Of a DNA stretch of 64,000 bases, positions 57,131 through 64,000 are shown one piece after another. The stretch covers positions 62,001 through 126,000 of the forward strand of contig JAJZPF010000003.1 of the NCBI GenBank assembly GCA_021811315.1, written 5' to 3'. Below the pieces are notes generated by a model. It did no database searches and was not told the DNA's origin. It saw only the letters and a program-made list of their open reading frames with translations. Each line of letters begins with the position of its first letter. The stretch's first letter is position 1. The translations under genes were made by a program, and so were the position numbers. This DNA comes from a bacterium (GTDB lineage Bacteria > Elusimicrobiota > Elusimicrobia > Elusimicrobiales > UBA9959).

Positions 57131-57180
57131 GCGGGCAAGGCTGTCGCGATCAAAGATCGCGCAGGTCGCCCGTTTTTTTG
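57131..57180 (+). terminator. Terminator-like hairpin ahead of the double-receiver gene
   Basis: Arms around CGCGATC-AAA-GATCGCG extend outward to a GGGC / GCCC pairing with some unpaired bases, followed by T7. It may end transcripts read in from the left or act as an attenuator, since the start codon is 47 bp further on. Confidence 0.6.
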
Positions 57181-57226
57181 CGCGGCAGGGGCCGGACCGC
57201 GCGCTAATAATATACAATCTTTTTAT

Positions 57227-58012
57227 ATGGCAAAGATCCTGGTAATAGATGACGACGGCATAGTGCGGGACGCTCTTTCCGTTTTTCTTATGCGCGCCGG
57301 GCACGAGGTGCTTACCGCGGCCGACGGGGCCAACGGGGTGCAGGCTTTCAAAAGCTCCTTGCCGGACCTGGTGGTGCTGGACCGCGACCTCCCGGTTCTG
57401 TCCGGCTCCGGGGTTTTCGACAAAATACGCGAAGTTTCAAAAAGCGTCCCGATCCTGATCCTCAGCGGCTATGACGACCCGGAGGAGGTCGGCGCCTACC
57501 TCCGCAGCGGCGCGGCCGATTTCCTTTCCAAAAGCGACGGCCTTTCCCCCGTGCTCGCCGCGGTGGACCGCCTCCTGGGGGCGGCGTCCGCGCAAGTGGC
57601 GGCCGCGCCCAGGCCGGCCAAGCCGGCTCCCGCTCCTTCGGGCGCGGCCATTATCCTCGTGGCCGACGACGACGAAGAGATCAGGAAAGTTTTGAACCGA
57701 TTCCTGTCTTCGCTGGCCTATGAAGTTCTGGAAGCGGCGGACGGGGCCGAGGCGCTTGCGCTCGCGCGCGCCCGCAGGCCGGATATAATCCTGCTTGATA
57801 TCGCCATGCCTAAAAAAGACGGGGTGGAAGTGCTTAAAGAACTGGCGCCGGAAATGCCGGGGGCTGGTTTTATTATGATAACCGGAAACGAGGATGAGGA
57901 GCTCGCGCGCGAATGCCTGGGCCTGGGGGCTTTCGATTATGTCTCAAAGCCGATAAACATCGACTCGCTGGGTAAATCTATAAAGGCCAGGCTCCTGCTT
58001 CACAGGATTTAA
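57227..58012 (+). CDS. Double-receiver response regulator
   Basis: The start at 57227 (MAKILVIDDDG) is the first codon of the receiver; the longer frame from 57122 includes the terminator hairpin and is unlikely. The 261-residue product has receiver 1 (IVRDALSVFLMRAGHEVLTA, phospho-acceptor in LVVLDRDLPVLSG, Lys in FLSKSDG), an Ala/Pro linker, and receiver 2 (LVADDDEEIRKVLNRF, IILLDIAMPKKDG, YVSKPINID). There is no output domain. Two phosphorylation sites could integrate two kinases. It is not next to a kinase. Confidence 0.92.
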   Translation: MAKILVIDDDGIVRDALSVFLMRAGHEVLTAADGANGVQAFKSSLPDLVVLDRDLPVLSGSGVFDKIREVSKSVPILILSGYDDPEEVGAYLRSGAADFLSKSDGLSPVLAAVDRLLGAASAQVAAAPRPAKPAPAPSGAAIILVADDDEEIRKVLNRFLSSLAYEVLEAADGAEALALARARRPDIILLDIAMPKKDGVEVLKELAPEMPGAGFIMITGNEDEELARECLGLGAFDYVSKPINIDSLGKSIKARLLLHRI

Positions 58013-58053
58013 GCGGGAGGGACGGCGCGGGGCGTCCCTTATCATAAAATGCG

Positions 58054-58085
58054 ACCGGCCGGGTCTAACCCGGCCGGTTCTTTTT
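58054..58085 (+). terminator. Terminator of the double-receiver gene
   Basis: A perfect 11-bp stem ACCGGCCGGGT / ACCCGGCCGGT with a CTA loop and a TTCTTTTT tail, between convergent genes. Confidence 0.93.
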
Positions 58086-58105
58086 GGCAATGGCTGCTGC
58101 TTTGT

Positions 58106-58492
58106 TTATTTGCCGGCGGCTTCGGGCTTCTTGGCTTCGGGCTTCTTGCCTTCGGCTTTCTTGCCTTCGTGCTTGCCCTCGTGTTTCTGTATGGGCTTCA
58201 CGGAAGCTTTGCCGTCCCTCACGGTGACTTTTACTTTGGCGCCTGCGGCCAGGCCGGCCATCTTGGCGGCTTCAAGGGTGAACTGCTTCTCCACGCCCTT
58301 GGCGTCCTTTACGGTTATCATGTTGGTGGCGGCGTCGACGGCGCTGATGTCGCCGGTGAAGTTCTCGACGACCACTTTCGCGTGCTTAGCGGCGGCGGGC
58401 TTCTCGGCTTTGGCCGGAGCGGCCGGGGCCTGCGCGAAGCTCATCCCCGCGAAAGCGGCGAGCGTTACGGCTGCGAGTAAGTACTTTTTCAT
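58106..58492 (-). CDS. Small exported Lys/Ala-rich protein
   Basis: The start at 58492 follows GGAGG. A 128-residue product: signal peptide (MKKYLLAAVTLAAFAGMSFA), then an Ala/Pro/Lys-rich linker. The middle 60 residues (AKVVVENFTGDISAVDAATN, MITVKDAKGVEKQFTL, GLAAGAKVKVTVRDGK) form a compact all-beta module like a DUF-type beta domain. The C-terminal 35 residues are Lys/Glu/Gly repeats (EGKHEGKKAEGKKPEAKKPEA, direct repeats). The basic tail could bind anionic surfaces. No family was recognised. Confidence 0.75.
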   Translation of the reverse strand: MKKYLLAAVTLAAFAGMSFAQAPAAPAKAEKPAAAKHAKVVVENFTGDISAVDAATNMITVKDAKGVEKQFTLEAAKMAGLAAGAKVKVTVRDGKASVKPIQKHEGKHEGKKAEGKKPEAKKPEAAGK

Positions 58493-58894
58493 TTTAGTGT
58501 CCTCCAAAAGATTTTCTGCCTGCACCCATAGTCTAGCAACACCCCCATTAAAACAACCTTAGAACAACATTAAAAGATTTTAATGTTGCGCGAGGGAAGC
58601 AGGGACGCGATATATAAAGTCGGGCCTTGCCACAGCGCAGGAATCTGGTCAAGCGCCAGGCGGCTGGGCGGCCTACCGTGCGGGCCGGAACGCAAAACGC
58701 GTTCGGCCACACCGTGGCCTCACTCCGTGTTCGCCCGCCGGGCTATGCAACCGGCGGGCTCTCCGAGGGTTTTGCTAACCCGGCCCGCACGGTCTCCGCC
58801 CAGGTTGCCCGCCTTAACGGAAAACGCGCCGCCTGACAAAGTGAGCGACGGGCCCATACCCTTGCCAGGCCCCCGACTACGCTTCTCGCGGTTC
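58493..58894. other. Intergenic region holding repeat family 1 copy B
   Basis: No gene was recognised. Reading frames over 58583-59290 and 58627-58836 are translations of the repeat or shadows of the kinase gene. Confidence 0.5.
58664..58803 (+). repeat. Structured dispersed repeat family 1, copy B
   Basis: The conserved core GGAACGCAAAACGCGTTC...GGTTTTGCTAACCC is closed by the arms CTGGGCGGCCTACCGTGCGG and its partner ending near 58803. Arms differ from copy A but remain complementary. The internal hairpin GCCCGCCGG-GCTATGCAA-CCGGCGGGC is specific to this copy. Confidence 0.9.
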
Positions 58895-60364
58895 TTATAT
58901 CTTTTTATCTGTTGGCGGGAAGACTACGGTGAAGGCGGCGCCTTGGCCGGGGGGGCTTTCGGCTTTTATTTCGGCGCCGTGGGCTTCGGCTATGGACCTG
59001 GCTATGGCGAGGCCGAGGCCGAAGCCGGAGGAGCTGCGCGAGGAGTCGGCGCGGTAGAAGCGCTTGAAGATGTGGGGCAGGTCAGCGGCCGGTATCCCGG
59101 GGCCGCCGTCCGATACGCTTACCGCCGGCCGCCCGGCTTCCATGTATATATTGACCTTTACCTTTCCCCCGGGGCCGCCGTATTTCACGGCATTGTCGAG
59201 CAGGTTAAGGAAAAGCCGGCTGAGCTGGCCCTGGTCCGCCACGACTTCCAGCGGCTCCGCGCCGCTGGACAGTTCGATGGAGGTCCCTGACTTCCCGGCC
59301 AGGACCGAGAGGCTGCCGGCCGCGCCCTCCAGCAGGTCCTTCAGGTTCACGCGGGAGCGCTCGAGGCGCACCTCCCTGTTGTCGAAGCGGGCGAGGGTGA
59401 GCAGGTCTCCCACTATCTTGGACATCTTCTCGGTCTCCTCCAGGTTGCTCTGCAGTACGGCGGTATATTCGCCTACGGAGCGGGCTTTCTTCAGCGCCAC
59501 CTCCAGCTCGCCTTTAAGGATGGTCAGCGGCGTCTTCAGTTCGTGGGAGACGTCCTGGATGAAGCGCCGCTCCGAAAGGAAAGAATCCTCGAGGCGCGCC
59601 AGCATGGCGTTGAAGAGGTCGGCCAGCTCGCGGATCTCGTCGCGGGTCCGCGGCGGCTTGATGCGCAGGCTCAGGTTCTCGGCCGTGATCTGGCGGAGGG
59701 TGCGCGCCATGTTCGCCACCGGCCGCAGCGCCACGCGCGCGAAGAACATGCCGAAGGCCCCGGTCAGCAGCACTATCAGCGGAACCATGGCCGTCATCAT
59801 CACGCGCAGGTTCTTCAGCGTGAACCGGGTGTGGTAGGTGGAGCGGTAGGCCTGCACTATGTAAACGGCCCCGCCGGTGCCGGAAGCCGGGGTGGCGTAA
59901 GAGCGGTAAGTGTCATCGGGGCCCTCTCGCCCGGCGATCTTGATGGTGTCGTAGACGGCATTGCCTTTCAGGGCGTCCTTCAGCGTCCGTTCGGGCAGTT
60001 CCGGGGCTCCGGCGGCGCCGCGCGAGTTTTCCAGCTCGGCCCCGGAAGCGTCGAGGATGCGCAGTTCGACGGCGGCCTGCTTGGGGTCTTCGGTGCGCAG
60101 GCGCACCAGCTCCGGGGCTATCTTGAAGAAAGCGCCGCCTTTGGCCGCCGAGGCGGAATACCTGCCCACCTCTATGCGCTCGGTCTCCAGGTAGGCTTCC
60201 AGCGCGTCGGCGACCCCTTCGCCGCGGACCGCCAGCAGCTGGTCCAGGTTCTCGTCGAGGCTGTTTTTGAGATTGTTGTAGACCACCACGCTGAAAAGGG
60301 TAAGCGTGACGGCGAGCGCCGCCGCGTACCAGAGAGTTATCCTGAACCTCACGGAATTGAACAT
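58895..60364 (-). CDS. CusS-like HAMP histidine kinase
   Basis: A 489-residue membrane kinase. Membrane helices near residues 8-28 and ~185-205 enclose a ~155-residue periplasmic sensor. A HAMP linker (VALRPVANMARTLRQITAEN) is followed by HisKA (FIQDVSHELKTPLTILKGEL) and HATPase_c (RLFLNLLDNAVKYG, DGGPGIPAADL, GFGLGLAIARSIAEAHG). It resembles the heavy-metal sensor kinase group by domain layout. Its regulator gene lies 5 bp upstream and they are co-transcribed. The stimulus cannot be read from sequence. Confidence 0.93.
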   Translation of the reverse strand: MFNSVRFRITLWYAAALAVTLTLFSVVVYNNLKNSLDENLDQLLAVRGEGVADALEAYLETERIEVGRYSASAAKGGAFFKIAPELVRLRTEDPKQAAVELRILDASGAELENSRGAAGAPELPERTLKDALKGNAVYDTIKIAGREGPDDTYRSYATPASGTGGAVYIVQAYRSTYHTRFTLKNLRVMMTAMVPLIVLLTGAFGMFFARVALRPVANMARTLRQITAENLSLRIKPPRTRDEIRELADLFNAMLARLEDSFLSERRFIQDVSHELKTPLTILKGELEVALKKARSVGEYTAVLQSNLEETEKMSKIVGDLLTLARFDNREVRLERSRVNLKDLLEGAAGSLSVLAGKSGTSIELSSGAEPLEVVADQGQLSRLFLNLLDNAVKYGGPGGKVKVNIYMEAGRPAVSVSDGGPGIPAADLPHIFKRFYRADSSRSSSGFGLGLAIARSIAEAHGAEIKAESPPGQGAAFTVVFPPTDKKI

Positions 60365-60369
60365 TTCTA

Positions 60370-61038
60370 TCAGCTCTTAAGGAGGTAGCCCTTGCCCCGG
60401 ACCGTCTGTATGACTTTCTTCGAAGGGGATCTTTCCAGCTTGCGGCGCAGGTAGTTGATGTAGACGTCTATGACGTTAGTGCCGGTGTCGAAATTGATAT
60501 CCCACACGTGTTCGGCTATCATGGTGCGGGTCACTATCTTCCCCTTGTTGCGCACCAGGTATTCCAGCAGGGAGAATTCCTTGGCGCTCAGGTCCAGCTC
60601 CTTGCCGGCCAGGCGGGCTTTGTGCGCGGCCAGGTCCAGCTCGATCTCGCCGGCGCTGAGAAGGGCGGACTGGTCCGCCGGCTTTGCCCTCAGGAGGGCG
60701 CGCACCCGGGCCAGCAGCTCCTCGAAGGCGAAAGGCTTGGTGAGGTAGTCGTTGGCGCCGGAGTCGAGGCCTTTCACTTTGTCCTCCACCCGGTCCTTGG
60801 CGGTGAGCATCAAGATGGGCGCGGCGAAGCCGGAGGCGCGCAGGCTGGCGCAGACGGCCACTCCGTCCAGGCCGGGGAGCATTACGTCGAGAAGAAGCAG
60901 GTCGTAGGGGTTTTCTTCGGCGAGGGCCAGGGCTTCGGGGCCGGTGCCGGCGACGTCGGCCGCGTAGCCTTCCTCTTTAAGCCCGCGCTTGATGAAGTCG
61001 GCTATCTTCTTTTCATCTTCGGCGATAAGAACGCGCAT
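60370..61038 (-). CDS. OmpR-family response regulator
   Basis: A 222-residue regulator. The receiver has VLIAEDEKKIAD, phospho-acceptor in LLLLDVMLPGLDG, Thr in ILMLTAKDRVEDK and Lys in YLTKPFAFEELL. The output is the OmpR winged helix with LDLSAKEFSLLEYLVRNKGK and VIDVYINYLRRKLE. It binds DNA as a dimer when phosphorylated by the downstream kinase at 58895. Targets are unknown, but the nearby capsule-type sugar genes at 61043 and 62178 run the same way. Confidence 0.95.
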   Translation of the reverse strand: MRVLIAEDEKKIADFIKRGLKEEGYAADVAGTGPEALALAEENPYDLLLLDVMLPGLDGVAVCASLRASGFAAPILMLTAKDRVEDKVKGLDSGANDYLTKPFAFEELLARVRALLRAKPADQSALLSAGEIELDLAAHKARLAGKELDLSAKEFSLLEYLVRNKGKIVTRTMIAEHVWDINFDTGTNVIDVYINYLRRKLERSPSKKVIQTVRGKGYLLKS

Positions 61039-61042
61039 AGCG

Positions 61043-61972
61043 TCAGACCCTGGCTTTAAAGTGGGTGATGGTGAGCTTCAGGCCTTCTTCCAGGTCCACC
61101 CTGGGCTGCCACTTGAGGAGCTTCTTCGCCCTGGTGATATCGGGGCGGCGGACCTTGGGATCGTCTTCGGGAAGGGGCCGGAAAACTATTTTAGACCTGC
61201 TGCCGGACAGGCGTTTTATGGTTTCCGCCAGTTCCAGGAGGGAGATCTCGTGCGGGTTGCCGATATTGACCGGCTCGTTCTCTTTGCTCATCAGCAGGCG
61301 GTAGATGCCGTCTATCAGGTCCGACACGTAGCAGAGGCTGCGGGTCTGGCTGCCGTCGCCGTAAACGGTGATGGGCTTGCCTTTCAGCGCCTGCGTCATA
61401 AAATTAGGGACGGCGCGGCCGTCCCGGAGGCGCATATTGGGCCCGTAGGTGTTGAAGATGCGGAGCATGCGCACCTGCATCTTGTGGTAGCGGTGGTAGG
61501 CCATGGTCATGGCCTCGGCGTAGCGCTTGGCCTCGTCGTAAACGCCGCGGGGACCGATGGGATTAACATTGCCCCAGTAGCCCTCGTGCTGCGGGTTGAT
61601 AAGCGGGTCGCCGTAAACTTCGGAGGTGGAGGCGATCATGAAGATGGCCTTCTTCTCCTTCGCCAGCCCCAGCGCCTTATGCGTCCCCAGCGCGCCCACC
61701 TTCAGCGTCGGTATCGGGAACTTCAGGTAATCTATCGGCGAGGCCGGGCTGGCGAAGTGCAGCACCGCGTCGAGCTTTCCCGGCACGTGCAGATAATTAG
61801 TAACGTCGTACTTTGTAAATTCGAACTTAGGGTTCTTAAGAAGGTCCTCGATATTGGCGATATTGCCGGTGATAAAATTATCTATCCCGATAACGGAATG
61901 GCCCTTCCCCAACAGATAGCGCGAAAGATGGCTGCCTAAAAACCCCGCCGCGCCGGTAACTAATATTCTCAT
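61043..61972 (-). CDS. UDP-glucuronate decarboxylase (UDP-xylose synthase type)
   Basis: A 309-residue short-chain dehydrogenase-type enzyme. NAD is bound by [15 protein letters not shown]. The catalytic Tyr and Lys are in [17 protein letters not shown], and the substrate region [19 protein letters not shown]-like ([14 protein letters not shown]) is the UXS signature. Other sugar-nucleotide decarboxylases such as ArnA-like are larger. It turns UDP-glucuronate into UDP-xylose and CO2. The UDP-glucose dehydrogenase at 62178 makes its substrate, so together they supply pentose for a surface polysaccharide. It starts 4 bp before the response-regulator gene in transcription order. Confidence 0.94.
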   Translation of the reverse strand: MRILVTGAAGFLGSHLSRYLLGKGHSVIGIDNFITGNIANIEDLLKNPKFEFTKYDVTNYLHVPGKLDAVLHFASPASPIDYLKFPIPTLKVGALGTHKALGLAKEKKAIFMIASTSEVYGDPLINPQHEGYWGNVNPIGPRGVYDEAKRYAEAMTMAYHRYHKMQVRMLRIFNTYGPNMRLRDGRAVPNFMTQALKGKPITVYGDGSQTRSLCYVSDLIDGIYRLLMSKENEPVNIGNPHEISLLELAETIKRLSGSRSKIVFRPLPEDDPKVRRPDITRAKKLLKWQPRVDLEEGLKLTITHFKARV

Positions 61973-62006
61973 AGCTAAATCTCCAGATCCTTAAATCGTA
62001 AACCGA

Positions 62007-62133
62007 GGCCGCGTGTCGGGCCGGGTTAGCAAAACCTTCCGAAGGCCGAGGCTTGCGTAAGCGCCGAGGCCTGAGGAGGAGTGAGGCCACGGTGTGGCCG
62101 AACGCGTTTTGCGTTCCGGCCCGACATGCGGCC
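62007..62133 (-). repeat. Structured dispersed repeat family 1, copy C
   Basis: On the minus strand the arms GGCCGCATGTCGGGCC and GGCCCGACACGCGGCC pair, with one wobble or mismatch. The core matches copies A and B from GGAACGCAAAACGCGTTC to GGTTTTGCTAACCC. The internal stems include CCTTCGGAAGG. It lies between ugd and the decarboxylase gene. Confidence 0.9.
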
Positions 62134-62177
62134 CAGGGACAACGCAAAATCCCTCCGGATTCGGAAACCGGGGCTGG

Positions 62178-63509
62178 TTACGGCCGGCCTACTGACTTGT
62201 ACGTCCAGCCCATTTCGCGCATCTTCGCGGGGTCGTAGAGGTTGCGTCCGTCCACCATGATCGGGTGCTTCAGGGCGGCCTGCAGCTTACCCTGGTCCAG
62301 CTTCGCGAATTCTTTCCACTCCGTCACCAGGCAGACGCAGTCCGCGTCTTTGGCGCAGTCATAGGCGTCCTTCGCGAAATAGATGCCCTTGATGCACTTC
62401 TTGGCGTTCTCCTGCGAGACGGGGTCGTAGGCGCGCACTTTGGCGCCGCGCCTGAGCAACTCGCGGATGATGTCTATGGAAGGGGCGAAGCGCATGTCGT
62501 CGGTCTCCGGCTTGAAGGCCAGGCCCAGCAGCGCCACGGTCTTGCCCTCGATGTTCCAGAGCTCTTCCTCGATCTTCTTGAGCAGCCACATCTTCTGGCC
62601 CTCGTTGATGTCCTTCACCGTCTTGAGCAGGGCGAAATCGTAGCCGACCTGCGCGCTCAGCCAGTAGAAGGCCTCCAGGTCCTTGGGAAAGCAGAAGCCG
62701 CCGAAGCCGATGCCGGCCTTAAGGAAGGAAGCGCCGATGCGCTTGTCCAGGCCCATGCCGCGGGCCACGTCCTCGACGTTGGCGCCGGTCTTCTCGCAGA
62801 CGTTCGCCACGGCGTTGATGAAAGAGATCTTGGTGGACAGGAAGGAGTTCGAGGCGTGCTTGATGAGCTCGGCGCTCTTCACGCTGGTCACCACTATCGG
62901 CGCGCCTTTCATGGGCTTGTAGATGCGCCGCATAAGCGCCTCGGCTTCTTTGGACGAGACGCCCACGACGACGCGGTCCGGCTCCAGGAAATCCCAGACC
63001 GCGGTGCCTTCGCGCAGGAACTCCGGGTTGGACGCCACGTCGAAAGGCAGGTGGTGCTTGTTGTGGCGCTTCACGGTCTTGATGATCCAGTCGCAGGTGG
63101 CCACGGGAACGGTGGATTTCTCCACTATCACCGTGTAGTCGGTCATGTTCTTCGCCACTTCTTCGGAAACCTTCTCTATCGCGGAGAGGTCGGCCGAGCC
63201 GTCCTCGCGGGGCGGGGTGCCCACGGCTATGAACACGGCCTCGGCGCGGTGGCCGCCGTGGTGCATGCCGTCCTTGATCGAGTTGGCGAAGTGGAGGCGC
63301 CCGGCCTTCACGTTCTTTTTGACGACGCGCTCGAGGTCGTCCTCGTAGATAGGCATCACGCCTTTTTCGAGCATCTTGATCTTGGCGGGGTCGCTGTCCA
63401 CGCAGACCACGCGGTGGCCCACCTCGGCGAGGCAGGCCCCGCTGACCAGGCCGACATAGCCGGCGCCGACGATGCAGATATTGACTTTTTCGTTCTTTGT
63501 CTTTTTCAT
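62178..63509 (-). CDS. ugd: UDP-glucose 6-dehydrogenase
   Basis: The 443-residue enzyme oxidises UDP-glucose to UDP-glucuronate with two NAD. The Rossmann region is ICIVGAGYVGLVSGACLAEV. The catalytic Cys273 is in GIGFGGFCFPKDLEAFYWLS, and central landmarks include STVPVATCDWI, NPEFLREGTAVWDFLEPDRVV and SVKSAELIKHASNSFLSTKIS. Length is normal. It precedes UDP-xylose synthase on the same strand, separated by repeat copy C, and supplies its substrate. Confidence 0.97.
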   Translation of the reverse strand: MKKTKNEKVNICIVGAGYVGLVSGACLAEVGHRVVCVDSDPAKIKMLEKGVMPIYEDDLERVVKKNVKAGRLHFANSIKDGMHHGGHRAEAVFIAVGTPPREDGSADLSAIEKVSEEVAKNMTDYTVIVEKSTVPVATCDWIIKTVKRHNKHHLPFDVASNPEFLREGTAVWDFLEPDRVVVGVSSKEAEALMRRIYKPMKGAPIVVTSVKSAELIKHASNSFLSTKISFINAVANVCEKTGANVEDVARGMGLDKRIGASFLKAGIGFGGFCFPKDLEAFYWLSAQVGYDFALLKTVKDINEGQKMWLLKKIEEELWNIEGKTVALLGLAFKPETDDMRFAPSIDIIRELLRRGAKVRAYDPVSQENAKKCIKGIYFAKDAYDCAKDADCVCLVTEWKEFAKLDQGKLQAALKHPIMVDGRNLYDPAKMREMGWTYKSVGRP

Positions 63510-63528
63510 GATGTTTTCCTGACGCGTC

Positions 63529-63999
63529 TTAATTCTGTTCTTTGGCCGCGGCGGAGGCCGGGGCGACGCCGTTGGCGGTGGCGCAGACTTCCGTGTCCTT
63601 TTCCAGCTCTATCTCGTGCGCCTTCGCCAGCTCGCAGGCGCGCTTCTGCTCGGCTTTGCCCATGAAGTAGATGGCCACGAAGATGGCGGCCAGGCCGAAC
63701 CAGTCCTCCATCTCCGGCAGCTTCTGGCCGGCTATCAGCCACCAGACCACCAGCGTAGCCACGGTTCCGGCCACCAGGGAGGTGACGCGGTTCACCAGGC
63801 CGGCGAAGGTGGCCGTGCGGCCCTTGAACATGAACAGGAAGACCGAGAAGAAGGCCGCGGCGCCGAAAGGCAGGCCCGAGAGTATCCCTTCTTTCCACAG
63901 GGCCGGGGCGTTCACGAGCGAATCCTTGAACTGGAAGGCGAAAGTGGCGGGGCCGGCCGCCGCCAGGTCTATGGAGTAGAAGAAGACGGCCCCGCCTAT
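63529..63999 (-). CDS. Membrane protein, C-terminal part (5' end outside window)
   Basis: The frame is open to the right edge of the window: the residues above the GTG at 63915 (GGAVFFYSIDLAAAGPATFA) read on as membrane protein. At least four hydrophobic segments are visible, then a ~35-residue Glu/Lys/Ala-rich cytoplasmic tail with a Cys (KDTEVCATANG). The layout resembles the end of a DMT/EamA-like transporter, but no firm match is possible from this part. Stop is 20 bp before ugd in transcription order, suggesting a shared operon. Confidence 0.7.
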   Translation of the reverse strand: MGGAVFFYSIDLAAAGPATFAFQFKDSLVNAPALWKEGILSGLPFGAAAFFSVFLFMFKGRTATFAGLVNRVTSLVAGTVATLVVWWLIAGQKLPEMEDWFGLAAIFVAIYFMGKAEQKRACELAKAHEIELEKDTEVCATANGVAPASAAAKEQN

Positions 64000-64000
64000 G

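Noticed and set aside
62265-63665. Long plus-strand open frame over ugd
   Set aside because: Antisense shadow of UDP-glucose dehydrogenase; composition is not protein-like.

Overview
The window is a G+C-rich bacterial chromosome segment from a Gram-negative (two-membrane) organism: it has an apolipoprotein N-acyltransferase, a TonB-dependent vitamin B12 receptor under a cobalamin riboswitch, probable outer-membrane barrels, lipoproteins and many Sec signal peptides. The style (dense unorthodox histidine kinases, exported clostripain-like peptidases, many structured intergenic repeats) suggests an Elusimicrobiota-like lineage, but that is an impression and nothing in the window proves it. No rRNA, tRNA or CRISPR array was seen.

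Layout. 0-6 kb: a Kelch/CsgG-like fusion cut by the window edge, then a leftward run of envelope and signalling genes (barrel, zinc-ribbon membrane protein with HEAGH, hybrid kinase, family-5 solute-binding protein, small exported Gly/Thr-rich protein). 6-13 kb: an exported coiled-coil ClpP-like protein, secA, lnt and an HDAC-like deacetylase. 13-17 kb: a secreted-protein island with two paralogous C11 (clostripain) peptidases. 17-21.5 kb: three histidine kinases. 21.6-26.2 kb: a gene stub cut by a repeat, a metal ABC uptake operon (permease, binding protein, outer-membrane protein, no ATPase) and uppP. 26.7-31.5 kb: exported proteins, an AraC regulator and an FMN-binding protein. 31.5-33 kb: an AbiE toxin-antitoxin pair with a perfect palindromic operator. 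33-38.5 kb: two overlapping multi-domain kinases, a winged-helix nucleotidyltransferase, and an ArsR regulator translationally coupled to a truncated permease. 38.8-41.4 kb: the B12 riboswitch, BtuB and a DUF6580-like membrane protein. 41.5-48.8 kb: response regulators, a Cache-type kinase, exported proteins, an IS630 remnant and a decayed receiver. 48.9-53.1 kb: mobile-element territory (intact IS4-family element with a 9-bp target duplication, integrase stub, IS21-like end remnant) around two tandem exported tyrosine phosphatases. 53.1-55.6 kb: a Fur-family regulator, catalase and Dps-like ferritin operon. 55.6-57 kb: repeats, a DUF4338 fragment and a YefM/YoeB-type toxin-antitoxin pair. 57-64 kb: a double-receiver protein, a small exported protein, a CusRS-like two-component pair, UDP-xylose synthase, UDP-glucose dehydrogenase and a partial membrane protein.

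How the parts work together. Signalling dominates: eight histidine kinases, several fused to receivers, with stand-alone receivers nearby. Most remaining genes act in the envelope or outside the cell. Many exported-protein genes share AGGCC-rich inverted-repeat motifs in their upstream regions and a TAAACT-type -10 element. Three of them share a further block, T(T/A)AGCCTC, at one fixed distance from the -10, which suggests a common regulon.

The most unusual material is intergenic. There are four dispersed repeat families. The strongest has three copies of about 127-147 bp whose terminal arms differ in sequence but stay complementary, the pattern expected of a conserved stem. A TATA-rich palindrome family lies beside both toxin-antitoxin modules.
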